From NCBI RefSeq assembly GCF_014805625.2, contig NW_023998608.1:81743-145742 (forward strand): a stretch of DNA of 64,000 nt. The letters are read 5' to 3'. The position numbers and the translations under genes are program-made. Shown here one piece after another: positions 36,843 to 47,632 of the stretch. Below the pieces are notes generated by a model, which saw nothing but the letters and a program-made list of their open reading frames with translations, was not told the DNA's origin and did not search any database. Position 1 is the stretch's first letter. Each line of letters begins with the position of its first letter. Origin of the DNA: Glossina fuscipes. Taxonomy: Eukaryota; Arthropoda; Insecta; Diptera; Glossinidae.

Positions 36843-37583
36843 GGTTATCTATGTCGTACTTAAACTAGCTTTTAACCTTGAAATGTCGTTACGATTCGAA
36901 AATGAAGTGTTATTAACTATTATCGGTTGCCAGGCTTATCCATGTTTGCGACGGCTTAGGGGTTCATTTGCAATTTGGTCCTGTACCGGTTGTAAGTGTG
37001 GCTCAATGCTGGTTGTGTACATGCTTTTTTTCTTTTTTTTCCGTCTTATTTGTTGTATTGTACTTATACTAAATTTTATTATTAATTAATATAAGTTTTG
37101 TATTAAGTGCCAATTGAACTCGACTGTTATTTGTTTGGTCGATTTTCATGTATAAGCAGAATTAAAATAAAATAAATAAAAAAAAATAAATAAATAAAGG
37201 AAATGAAAATTTGGTTTATTTCTCATTAGTCAAAAACAATAGGAAATAAATGAACAAATATTTGAACGCTATGGGCCATGCTGTGACGTTTGTGCGCAAA
37301 AATGGAGACAGTCGACCAAGCCTACTTAAAAATTCGGTCCCAATCGAATTTATTATTATTATTTTTATAATTTTAGATGAAATAAATTCTTAGACTAAAA
37401 AAAGAAGGCATTGAGCGCTAGCAACTCAAGCTATCGAGTCTAATTTATGTAGACGTACATTAGACATTGAGGCTAGTAGTTTAAATAAAGTAATATACGG
37501 AATTGATATTCTGTTCTGAAGCTGATTTTAAAAAGTCCAAAGAGTTAATCGTTTCAAATGCAATACTTCTAGCCAAGGAAAAG

Positions 37584-38275
37584 TTAAGAATGTGCTTTAT
37601 AGTGAGAGTTTGTCCACAACTGCAAATTGGGGAGGAGGATTTCTTCAAGATCCATTAATGAGTTGCAATTGCATGACCAAGGCGAATCCTCGAAATGTTG
37701 GATTTTGTATTTATCAACATTTGTTAGATACAAAGGCGGAGTTAATTGAGGGTTAATGGAAGAGTAGTGTTTATGATGGTATTGTAAATTTCCTTCTGTA
37801 ATTTTCTCTGTAGCTGTTTTGCCAATGAATCTTTGAAGATCCAAATTTTTCATGACTTCGTCCATAATTCGAGGAGCTGAAGCAGCATCCTTTGCCGCTC
37901 GTACACCCTGCTCATTTCCCAATAAACGGATATGACTAGGTACCCTTAACATTTTAATTTTTTCGTCGGTTGTTGTAATTATATTCCTTAATTTGTTGAA
38001 GGTGCTCCGTCTTGAAGTGGAAGGATTCCGAATAGCTTGTAAAACATATGAACTGTCGGTAACAATGACGGGTTTGAGTTAGTTTTTATGAGCAAGGTTC
38101 GCAGCGTGAAGGATAGCTCTGGCTTCAGTTGTGAAAGTTGAAGTACTTTCGTGAAATATATGGTTGAAAAAACCTGTGCTGAAGCGTCTACCACGATGCA
38201 AGCAGGTGGCAGACCAGAAGATTATGAGCCGTCTGTGTATGAAAGATTCCAACCGGTACTCTCCAGAACATGGGT
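37584..38275 (-). pseudogene. I-like LINE RNase H domain
   Basis: RNase H removes template RNA. The minus strand reads WNLSYTDGS (about 38240-38260, first catalytic aspartate) followed by a stop, then VDASAQVF and SNPSLLPTVHM (37988-38194), then LRVPSHIRLLGNEQGVRAAKD (37895-37950), where retroelement RNase H normally has WVPSHxGIxGNExAD. The order and spacing fit an I-type element. Stops and a shift make it inactive. Confidence 0.65.
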
Positions 38276-38987
38276 TTTTTCAGCTATTAAATTGCTTGTA
38301 AGGAAGCGTTTTGCTTCCTTACTGGTAGCAAGTTCGTCCGCACTAGAGGGGGAATACCCCATAAAGTTCTCCTTTCCCTACGTCAGCACAGATCAGCCGT
38401 CTTCTGCACACACCGTGCAAGCCAATGTTTATAAGACGACGTAAGAAGAGAAATTACATATGCCACTTACCAAATACTGTAGCTGCAGAGAATGTACCTA
38501 GCTAGGATATGTATGCAAGTGTGTGAACCGCACACAGACGTACAAACTTTGTAAAATATAGGAACCAAATGCATGAACTCTCTGAAATGTACACCAATGT
38601 AAAAGCTCTCTAAAAGGAACACAAATGCACAAACGTAAAATAGATAAACCATACAAAATATCCAAATGTATAAACCCACATAAAAGAAAAATGTATTCAA
38701 AATTATAAACGCAAGTAACATATACAAGCATGCATAAGCACATGAAGGCATGCTCAGCCTTATAAAAGCATACGATAGCAATAGCATAGACATGAGTTAT
38801 ACATGAAGGATTTGAAAACCCATGCATTGTACATAACAGGTAATAAGTTCACACGAGTTGGTACGCAAGGTAGTATTAGCGCTAAGATATATATATAAGA
38901 GAAGTTTTTTCATACAAGTCGGAGCTGAGGTTGTAACATAGAGACAGGCAAACACGTTGAAGCCAACCTAAAATAGCATACGTAACA
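38276..38987. other. Insertion-like sequence within the I-like LINE
   Basis: Contains low-complexity A/T/C-rich DNA with ACATA/TATACA repeats. Overlapping Cys/Leu-rich ORFs on the minus strand (38467-38827) look like products of composition. It separates RT thumb and RNase H. Confidence 0.35.
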
Positions 38988-39290
38988 CTAGATGTGTAAG
39001 AATATCAGCGCAATACATATGTAAGCAAGTATAGCCTAGATCATACATGTAGAGGGACAATGTTGGTGGCGTCGCGTTCGAATAAGCTATATTCAAATTC
39101 CAACGGAAAGTCGGGTCGCTGGTTTTCCTCCTACGTCTCTCAAAATTCGCTTGAACATTGTAATCTCCCCGTAAATAAATAAAGAGGAAATATGAACAAA
39201 CCCGAAGGTCCAAGTAATTTTTATTTTCTAAATATTCTTGGAAGCTGTCCTGGATTGGCTGAGTATACCCTGCACAAGAAGACTCGTTAA
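38988..39290 (+). repeat. Dispersed repeat, long copy
   Basis: Shares both ends with 6181-6350 (see there) but has about 130 bp more in the middle. Its right edge coincides with the loss of RT reading frame in the I-like LINE. Confidence 0.55.
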
Positions 39291-39881
39291 ATGCTGAAAA
39301 CATAATTTGGAGTATCTTCTTTCTTGTGCATAGACAGCGAAATGTCAAAAGAGCAGTCTTTCAAAATCCACGGAGATTTAACACCAAAATAACGGAAAAT
39401 TTTTAAGGAAATGTCTAGTTCCTTTGCGACGTACAAACAATAGTCAGACGCAGATGGTGATTTTTGAATTTTCTTCGCAATAATAATTATTCTAACGTCA
39501 TCACCGAGAGTAGATTTGTTTGAATTAAGAAGCTTGGGGACTATTTTAGCTTTTAACTCATAAAGTCTACTTTCTAAAGTTGGGAGATCAGTTTCAATTA
39601 TAATATTATTCATGGGTGTCGTCCGAAAAGCATAACAACTTGCTCTGACAACTTGGTGAAAGACCGGTGTAAGGATGTTAGATTTGCAGCTAATGCCATA
39701 AATTACCAAAGTATAGTCCATCTTGCTTAAAACAAGCATTTTGGTGAGATAAACAATAGTCTTGTTAAAATAGAAGTTTTTAACCGAAGACAGTGTGCTT
39801 TCCAACGATATTTGTTGGAAAACGTGAGCCTGAAAATGTGCAGCGTCTGCACGTTTAGTACTGGTAAGTCATTAATATGCA
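39287..39881 (-). pseudogene. I-like RT thumb region
   Basis: 172 codons are open from 39805 to 39287: MLVLSKMDYTLVIYGI, AFRTTPMNNIIIETDLPTLE and SRLYELKAKIVPKLL. This matches the block after the palm in I-type LINEs (LSKIDYG, TTPI, E-LPS, R). It ends near the dispersed repeat that interrupts the element. Confidence 0.6.
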
Positions 39882-40769
39882 TCAGTAGATTTCCTGCATC
39901 GCATATCTTCTTTCGACAAATGTGCATTTTTTTTGATTTTTCGCTCCTGACGGGTTTAACCATGCGGAGATCTCTCGCCCAATAGATCCGAGGATGTTGA
40001 TTGCCTTCGTGCTGTCTTTTTCCTTTGTAAAAATGTATGCATCTTCCGCGTAGAGACAAAGTTCGATTCTCGGTACACGCAAAGAATTTTGCTAACCTAG
40101 TTGAAGTTGATCTGGAAAAGCATGACAGAAAGAGGAGATCCTTGCGGAATGCCGTTCATTAGTGGAGAGGAATCAGAGAGATAATTGTTGATTCTAACTT
40201 TAAACCACCGATGCGACATGAATGATTTGATGTAGTTTAAGAATTTGGGTCCAACATTCCATGAATTCAAGAATCTTAAAATAACATGAAGACCAGACTC
40301 TGTCAGAGGAAGAGACCCTGTCTTTTTCGAAATCAATTGAGAGAATTGTAACATGATTTCGTTCGGAAATTGCTTTGCCTGTAAAATAATCAATATGTAA
40401 AAGAGCGTCGATGCACCCTCTACCCGCTTAAAACCAACTTATTGCTTTTTAATCAGGTTCTTGGGCCATTCAAAAATACCATATTATAAAGGTCCAGTAA
40501 TTTCTGTTTACTTGAATTAGACAGAGCACTGATCATTTGGTATTAGATGCGGTCTAGACCAGGTGTCCTCTCCTTCGATATGGGGAGACAACTTTCAAAT
40601 TGTAAGTCAGATATGCAATTTTCCAGACAGGTGGCAAATCTGTCAATACAATTCAAAAGAGATTTTGGAGTCTTTTTATTTTCGATGAAAGCACTGGAAA
40701 AGTTTCTGTCAGAGAAGTATTCGCATCACTCTTTTCCAAAGTTCTTAGAAATCTGATATGCGTCAGAAT
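39882..40769 (-). pseudogene. I-like reverse transcriptase, N-terminal and palm part
   Basis: From the Polinton edge the minus strand reads ERTPGLDRIQYQMISAL (about 40550-40600, the PGxDGxxYxMI block before the RT fingers), then with frameshifts the palm: TESGLHVILRFLNSWNVGPK, FMSHRWFKVRINN and NGIPQGSPLSVMLFQI (40097-40393). The catalytic box reads YAEDAY (40040-40060), so the first aspartate of YADD is replaced by glutamate. Stops and shifts abound. Confidence 0.65.
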
Positions 40770-41728
40770 AGTATATATATGGGGGAACGTCGACGCGAAT
40801 TTTAGCCCGCAACAAAAAGGGCTTTTTTTTTTTTTTTTTTTTTTGCTCATCAAAATTTTTCGGCCTTTCCGTATAGTAGTATATATATGGAGGAATAATG
40901 TCCGCACATTTCCCCGCTCAAACCGCCACATATGCCCGGATCCACACACACGCACACACACAACACCATCCCTCACGTACCCTCACAAGACGGATTCCAA
41001 CGCCAACGATCACATTTCATAATGTCCCTTGCTCTCCGATTACACTCCCTCATATGACGCTAACAAACACTTATCTCCCATAAATCTTACCTCCATTACA
41101 CACATCCTCCTACACAAACGAAAAACCTATCCTCCACATGAATTATTTATTATTCCCTTCACAAACGTACATGAAAATAGAAGCACGATCGTGCATGCAC
41201 ATGTCTACACAGATTCACACAAACACTTCTCTTCATTACACACATCTTAATCACCAAACCAAAAAGGATTCTTTCAAGGATGTACTTTATTTACGATTCC
41301 GATAACAAAAAAAAAATATATATATAAAAAAGGGACACGGTCGTCCATACACATGTCTACACAACTTTCCACGAAGAAAAAAATTAAGTGCACTCTTGGT
41401 GATGCGACTATTTCACCATATCGCATTTCAGAACACTTACACGTCTCATGATCCTTCCTCATTTCTATTTTTTATTATCACTATTTCCATTAGTATAAAT
41501 ACCTCGCTGAGAATGGAAAACGAACTAGTATTATGGTGCATTATAAATGATAAAAAGAAAAAGGTCAAACGGTATTTATGACCACACTTCAAAGTATTTA
41601 TACAGAAAAATAAAAGACAGATGGAATTTTACAGATAACGCTTGAAGGTAAGTTCACCAACATTTCTATCCTATATAAGCAGAGTTTTCTCTTTAGTTAC
41701 TTTCAAAAATACTAAAACCAGCAAACCA
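40770..41728 (+). repeat. Polinton left terminal inverted repeat
   Basis: About 959 bp pairing with 53745-54856. The outermost 13 bases (AGTATATATATGG) recur as a direct repeat at 40878-40890, with a T-run of about 22 between. The palindrome GCACGATCGTGC (41183-41194) marks a subrepeat present once intact and once degraded in this arm. Near the inner end lies a TATA box. Over the innermost roughly 330 bp I count eight substitutions against the other arm. Confidence 0.93.
41672..41678 (+). promoter_or_regulatory. TATA box for the polymerase gene, in left TIR
   Basis: TATATAA lies about 85 bp before the first ATG of the polymerase gene (41757). The identical context is present in mirror image in the right arm. 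Confidence 0.55.
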
Positions 41729-41756
41729 TTAAAAAGAACAAATACAAAAAATAAAA

Positions 41757-44700
41757 ATGGAACCTAACACACATAAGTGCACTTTTTGCCATGAGACAGT
41801 TGGCAATTTACTGGAGCATTACTGCCCAGAATTTGCAAGAGCTTGTCAAATAGGTTTGCAGCAAACTGATTCCTTGAACAAAGGAAAAATTGGTGACCGG
41901 CAAACAAGGTGTAATTTCTGTGGTGTGATTGTAACCGAACACGCGTTATTCCATACCCATTTATGCAAAGAGTTCGTGGCAGGCTGTGAAACAGCATTTA
42001 AAGAAAACCGGCCTCCGGAATGACGGACCGTCCACAAGCAACGGCGGTAAGCGTAAAGCAGTGTTTGAAGCTAGAAGAAAGTTCCTGCCAGTGAGGTTTA
42101 CTGCGAGCTCTGCCAAGCTTTTATGATGCAGACAAAGTACAAAAACCATTTGAGGACCAACAAGTACAAAGAGAAGGCAGCTGTGCTCTTAAAAGAATAT
42201 GTGTTCATCACATCTCCGCCGACATCGGAAAATGTGATACAATATAAAATCGTCAGCGACTCGAGGGATGAGATTGTAATAAACAAATTTTTGAATGATA
42301 TTCGCACATTTATACACGAGCAAATTCAAATCAAATTAGATGAATTTGGGTCAGTAAAATTCAACTTGAGGCTTTTTGGAGATTACGTGAAGGGCTTCGA
42401 AACAGAAATGGTGATAACACTGAAACACTTCTCAACAAAATTCGTTGCTGCAAGAGAAAACAGTGAAGTTTACGATAAGATTGACGAGCTTTTTATTGAG
42501 CTTAAAAGAGCAACTGAAGTATACCAGGAACGAGATAGCGGTTGGGCGATAGCAGAATTTAAATTCTGTGAATTAACCATTTGCAAGTTGGAGTCCATTC
42601 CTGTGGGTTCACATGTACCATTGCCAATTAGTATATTCACTAAAAAGGCTACAATTAATGTGAAAAATGCTGATGTCTACTGTTTCAAATGGTGCATATT
42701 AGCGGCTATCGCTTACAAGTTCGACAAACCGTTGGGAGACGAATTACGCAGATTAGCTCACACGAGCTATTATAAAATCGGAAGTATTCGCGAGATAGTC
42801 ATTAAATTTTGAAATATTCGGATTGACTTTTCTGGATTAAAATTCCCTATAACCAACTGCGACATCAATCGGTTTGAGCAGAATAACAAAGACTTCAGCA
42901 TAAATACATATGAACTGCTACGTTCCAAGGGTACATGGAAAGTGGTTGGTCCGCCAAGAGCCACAAAGGAACCTAAAAGTTTGCATATCAACTTGCTAAC
43001 TGTTTATAACGAAACGACTAAGCAATATCATTATTGCCTTATGACCAACATGCAGAGATTGGTAAAAACTCAATACACGCGAAGTCATACATCAGGACAG
43101 TTTTGTGATTTGTGTCAAACGTTTTACACCATGACTGGAACCCGCCATAAGGAAGGTTGCACCAAATTGAAAAGTGTATTTCCATTAGCGGGAACAGTAA
43201 CCAAATTCAAAAATATGGAGAAGAAGTTGTCGCCGCCAATAATCATATATGCTGATATAGAGGCTGTGCTAAAGCCAATAGAAGTTCTTAACAGGAGCGA
43301 AGGGACGAGAACAATTCAAAAGCATGAAGCGTGCGCAGTCTCTTATTATGTTAAACATGTGTATAACGAAGAGTGTGATGAACAGTATACTTTTGTTGGT
43401 GAGTATATAACAAATGTTTTTCGTTTTTCATTGAATCTGGTTATTTATTTCTTATTTTTATTAGGCGAAACCTGCACAGCTGAATTTCTTGGTCATATGC
43501 AGCGGAAAATGGACGACCTGTATCAGTTGTACTGGACGAATTCCGCAAGCCCTAAAGAACTATTGCGAAATGAGCAACCAACAGAGATGGAAAACACTGA
43601 ATGCTACGCCTGTGAAGAAATAATTTTAGGATATAAAGATAAATACTATAATTATTTTACAGGGGAATTTGTGGGGTTCATTCATAGGGAATGTAGGAAA
43701 TATTTTCAATTTAAGCTACCCTACTTCCCTGTTATCTTCCATAATTTAAGTAGGTATGATATCCATGTCTTTATCACGCAGTTAGGGTCTAATTTGTCGG
43801 TTATACCTTGTAACAAAGAATTATATATTTCAATTACGAAGAGAGTAATGGAAGAGAATAAGATAAAATTTTTATTGAATTTTGTAGATTCTAATAGATT
43901 CTTAAACTCTAGTTTGGAGAAATTGGCCAAATATTTGCAACCCAGTCAGTTTAAAGTGTTAAAGAAAGCATTTAAAAATCCGGAAAAATTTTCGTTGATG
44001 AGTCGTAAGGGTGTCTTTCCGTACGATTATGTAAGCGACATTAAGAAGCTTGATTACCAAGCCGAGAGTGCTTCTATAATTATTTGTCCGATTGAGAATG
44101 TAGTGAGGCTGACTACAATTTCGCGCGGACGGTGTGGCTCGCATTCAAATGTCAGACCCTTAAAGATTATATGGTTATATATCTCGAAAGCGATGTATTA
44201 ATACTAGCCGATGTTTTCGAGAATTTCAGGATCTTATGTTTAGAAATATATAAACTAGATCCTTGCAATTATGTTACAGCACCATCTCTTTCTTGGGATG
44301 CCATGCTGAAATATAGTAAAGTTGAAATGCAACTAATTGTGGATCCTGAAATTCATAAGTTTTTAAAAACTAGTATTCGAGGTGGTATTACTCAATGCAC
44401 CCAAAGGTTGTCCGAGTCAAATAATAAGTTTAATGAAAATTATGATGAAAGCAAGCCTGAAAATTATTTGGTCTTTATGGATGCAAACAATTTGTATGGA
44501 TGGGCCATGTCTCAAAAACTTCCATATGCAAACTTCCAATTTTTAAGCGAAAGTGAGGTAAAAGATTTTGATATTTACTCCATTGATATCGAAGGAAGTA
44601 GTGGTTACATTTTGGAAGTTGATCTAAATTATCCGTCTGATATTCATGATCAACATGATTGCCTAGCTTTCTGTGCAGACAATAAAATTCCTCCTACTGG

Positions 44701-45661
44701 CAAGTATAAAAAACTCATAGCAGATTTAACTCACAAAATGAATTATAAGATTCATTTAAACAATCTGCTCCTCTGCTTGCAACACGGGTTGCAATTAAAA
44801 TGCATTCACAGAATACTAAAATTTACTCAAAGGGCTTGGTTAGAGCCCTACATTAGTTTAAACACCAATAGAAGAAAAGTTGCCAACAATGAATTTGAGA
44901 AGAACTTCTATAAGCTAATGAATAATGCTGTGTATGGGAAAACCATGGAAAATGTTGAAAATCGCCGAGACGTTCGCTTAGTAAATAGTTATGAAAACAG
45001 AAGGAATTCTGAAGGGTACAGGGCTCTCATAGCCAAACCTAACTTCAAGGGCATCGAAATAGTCGATAATGGGTTATATGGAGTTGAGCTAAATAAATTG
45101 GAAATTATTCACGATAAACCGATATATGTGGGGGTAACTGTGTTAGAACTCTCTAAATGGTTGATGTATGATTTCTATTATAACTTTTTACTTAACCAGA
45201 GCGAAACAATAAAGATTATATATATGGATACAGATTCATTTATATTAGCGTCTGATGGTAATATATATGACATTATTAAAAATAACCCTAATAAATTTAA
45301 CACATCAGATTATCTACCTGGCAATATACATAATATAATTCCTAATAACAAAAAAGTATTAGGTCTGATGAAAGACGAGAATACCGGGAGAATCATGACA
45401 AAGTTTGCAGGTTTAAAAGCCAAAGCGTATGCATACATAGTCAATGATGGGAACAATAAAGAAAAAGAAGTGAAAAAAGTTAAGGGGATAAAAAAATGTG
45501 TAACCGACAAATTAAAATATAGTGATTATAAACACTGTATTATAAATAGACAATTTTTTTATGGTGAACAGAGAATTATCAGAAGCAGATCTCACAGATT
45601 GTACACAGAGATCTGCAAAAAAATAGCGTTAGATTATTTAGATGGTAAGCGGTTGTTTTAG
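41757..45661 (+). pseudogene. polB: Protein-primed family B DNA polymerase (Polinton PolB), broken
   Basis: Replicates the element from protein-primed ends. The N-terminus has zinc-finger-like motifs: CTFC to C23, CNFC to C70 (41757-42023), and CELC with a following H (about 42100-42140). A conserved block with SGWAIAEF and VKNADVYCFKWCILAA follows. The exonuclease shows YADIEAV, HNLSRYDIHVF and YLESDVLIL; the polymerase shows motif A DANNLYGWAM (44480-44509), motif B LMNNAVYGKTMEN, motif C YMDTDSF (45221-45241) and GLKAKAYAY. A GT-AG intron (43399-43464, 66 nt) splits the exonuclease. Lesions: TGA at 42021 with frame changes to about 42095, TGA at 42810, a frameshift near 44052 and TGA at 44093. 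All polymerase-active-site aspartates remain. Family identity is certain. Confidence 0.93.
43399..43464 (+). other. 66-nt spliceosomal intron in polB
   Basis: GTGAGT at the donor, a pyrimidine-rich end and TTATTAG at the acceptor. Removing it restores a contiguous conserved stretch (F-V-G-E at the junction). It is 66 nt, divisible by three and free of stops, so the ORF stays open unspliced, inserting 22 residues rich in Phe/Leu. Confidence 0.75.
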
Positions 45662-45668
45662 ATGATAA

Positions 45669-45694
45669 AATTTCCACGCTAGCGTGGGGAAATT
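45669..45694. terminator. Palindrome between convergent polymerase and integrase genes
   Basis: AATTTCCACGC and GCGTGGGGAAATT form a 11-bp stem around TA, with two extra G. It begins 8 nt after the polymerase stop. A role in transcript ending is only a guess from position. Confidence 0.3.
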
Positions 45695-46028
45695 ATAAAA
45701 TTGGTAATCAAATAATAAATAACGATGTATAAATACTAGGTATATATGAACATATGTAAAATAATTATAGAGTAAATAATACAAATATGTAAATGAAATG
45801 TAATTACTATGTATTCAAGAATAAATGTAAAAATTAATACGCAATGCAATTTTTTTGGATTTCCATTTTTATTTAGATTTTAATAATAATAATAGCAAAC
45901 ATTTTCGGTTGGTCTTATACATATTTATCGAAGTAATTGAGTTTTATTAATCCGTGAATTATGAGTTTGATCAAACCTTAGCCACTTCACAAAAAATTTG
46001 TTTCCCTGTTTCTTCTATATTTTTTCCA
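45695..46028. other. Intergenic spacer between convergent genes
   Basis: AT-rich with several AATAAA-like polyadenylation signals on both strands; no ORF. Confidence 0.5.
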
Positions 46029-46840
46029 CTAAATACGCATTTTCGTCACGCATTTTTTCATTTCGTATTCATAAAATGATCCTAATATTTCATTTTCTTT
46101 ATAGTCTTTTAGAATGTAAGTAACAGGATTCGTAATTTTTATTCTACTGATCTGAAATATTTCGGTAGTCCAGTTTGGTTCATAGCCTTTAAAAAATACT
46201 CCTTTAATTTTGCTAATTCTAACATAATCCCCAACTTTAAACTTTGGTCTTGGAAATGTTTTAGGAAAATTATATACCGTTTGTAATATCTGCTTCTCGT
46301 TGTGTTTATTGATTTCATTTGGTTTCATTTTTATTATTCTGTGATATGTATTATTGTATTTGGCTAGTAATGTTAGCAGGCTGTTTATCCATTTGTAATT
46401 ACCATTCATACTAAACATTTTCCACATTAAGTTTTTTAATGTTCTATTAAATCTTTCACATATGGAGGCTTTCATATGAGTATATGTGTGATAATGATTA
46501 ATTTGATAATATTTCATCAAACTTTTAAAATCTTTATTGAAGAATTCCTTTCCCTGATCAGTTTGAATATTTCTTGGAGATGTATTTCTTTTTCCCAATA
46601 CCTGTTTCATCGCTTTAGCTATGTCTGAAGAACTTTTAGATTTTACTGGTTCCGCGAAATCATATTTAGAAAACACATCAATTCCAACTAATAGGTATTT
46701 GTAGCCATTGTTTAGTTTATGAAATGGAATTAACTCAACTAAATCTATTTGCCATTAATTCCTTTTTGAATAAATCGCCTTCGAACAAAATTTTTTCTGA
46801 CTGGTTTGTGAATCTCATTAACAACTTGAATTTTACTCAT
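46029..46840 (-). pseudogene. int: Retroviral-type integrase (Polinton INT), one frameshift
   Basis: Catalyses insertion of the linear element. The gene starts at ATG 46840-46838 (MSKIQVVNEIHKP, then a basic stretch), slips frame near 46750 just before WQIDLVELIPF, and is then open for 215+ codons. The DDE triad is complete: D in WQIDLVE (codon at 46745), D in TDQGKEF (codon at 46559), E in ASICERFNRTL (codon at 46457), with 33 residues between the last two. The C-terminus has the integrase-type VGDYVRISK and YEPNWTTEIFQI segment. The lesion is a single indel, so sequencing error or recent decay are both possible. It converges on polB and shares direction with the gene upstream, 10 nt away. 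Confidence 0.9.
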
Positions 46841-46850
46841 TTTTATACAT

Positions 46851-47525
46851 TTATTTTTTTATCATTCTCAAATGTAGCTTATGTATCTTAATATCCTGCC
46901 TAATCTTTATTGACATTTTCCGAGAAAATTCAAAACATAATCTTAACAAATCAATCTCAATATCAGGGTCGGTGGATATGGACATATCAGCCAATTGAAT
47001 ATCAATCTTATAGAATTCCACGCACTTTGGTAAAAAAAGATTGTAATAAAAGAATGAGATTTGATTTTGTAATATAGTATTCCAGCATAGGAACGCAGAT
47101 AAAAAAATTCCAACACGAGTTATTAATCTCCACGTTTCAGCATGAAGTTTTATTCTATGTCCTTTTTGTTTAATAATCAAAATACATTGTCCATCTCGAT
47201 TATATTTAAAATTACACTCAATTTTGTCTAGAGTTGGATGATCTAGAATGCTCTCAGGTTCTATAAAGTCTATTTGATCCAATCTTAGTTGTATGTATTC
47301 CTTGTAGGCCATTAAATGAATCCATTGATCACGAGTGAAACTAATAAAATTACATTTATTATCTTGCAGCCATAAAAGTGGTTTAAAGTTTCTTGAGGGT
47401 GGAAAACCACATTTGATTTTAGTTTTTTAACCGACGAAATATTCCAAACCAAATATCAAAGGATGGTCTTGATTTCTTTTTGGTAAACGCGGAGTTTTTT
47501 GAGCACTTGGCGATATGTGATCCAT
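46851..47525 (-). pseudogene. Unassigned Polinton gene upstream of integrase, one stop
   Basis: ATG at 47525 opens 225 codons in one frame, with a single TAA at 47429-47427 (codon 33) followed by 191 open codons. The N-terminus is basic and proline-containing (PRLPKRNQDHPLIFGLE). Later blocks: FTRDQWIHLMAYKEYIQLRL, then CILIIKQKGHRIKLHAETWR. The last block (K-G-x-x-I-x-L-x-x-x-x-W) weakly recalls PC4/p15-type single-strand DNA-binding coactivators; this is a visual similarity only. It lies 10 nt before the integrase start on the same strand, so both may be on one transcript. It diverges from the gene at 47633, leaving a 107-nt shared promoter region. Confidence 0.7.
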
Positions 47526-47590
47526 TTATTGAGACGCCACAACTAGTACTGACAGCGATATGAAATCTTTTAGAATATAAACTCAAAAAT

Positions 47591-47622
47591 TATATAAAAC
47601 CAGCTCAGTATTTATCAGTAAC
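47591..47622 (+). promoter_or_regulatory. Core promoter of the rightward gene cluster
   Basis: TATATAAAA at 47591-47599 is followed by two insect-type initiator matches (TCAGT near 47605 and 47615), 11-40 nt before the ATG at 47633. It lies in the divergent gap between the leftward and rightward gene blocks. Confidence 0.5.
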
Positions 47623-47632
47623 TCATCAAACC

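Larger units (their letters stand above)
35690..37198 (+). mobile_element. CR1-like LINE (family A), copy 4, with assembly gap
   Basis: The 5' UTR end and ORF1 finger (to 36255) and the RT palm end plus 3' UTR and A-rich tail (36656-37198) flank a 400-N gap. Copies 1-3 show that more than 2 kb of ORF1, endonuclease and RT should lie between, so the gap size is nominal or a deletion is hidden in it. Near 36837-36850 the RT is joined directly to the ORF2 end by a deletion of about 580 bp relative to copy 1. Confidence 0.8.
37350..40769 (-). mobile_element. I-like LINE with RNase H, truncated by the Polinton
   Basis: On the minus strand RT linker, RT palm, thumb, RNase H and a 3' UTR follow each other, ending at about 37350 in an AAT-type repeat, as I-clade LINEs end in a trinucleotide repeat. 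The 5' half (ORF1, endonuclease) is absent because the Polinton begins at 40770. An insertion of about 1 kb (roughly 38300-39290, including a dispersed repeat) separates thumb and RNase H. The last 80 bp are shared with the SINE at 9935-10108. Confidence 0.7.

Noticed and set aside
36167..36843. ORFs of 176-202 codons across the 400-N gap
   Set aside because: Artefacts of the N run; only the flanking LINE pieces are real.
38467..38827. Two overlapping Cys/Leu/Tyr-rich ORFs with membrane-like segments
   Set aside because: They are overlapping frames of the same low-complexity ACATA-rich DNA and have no conserved motif.
40764..40769. Polinton target duplication
   Set aside because: CAGAAT on the left does not match ACTTAT on the right, also not when the end is shifted by three bases.
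41396..41581. 61-codon ORF present in both TIRs (also 53892-54077) with only two differences
   Set aside because: Its conservation is explained by the TIRs being inverted copies; it has no recognisable motif and lies upstream of the TATA box.
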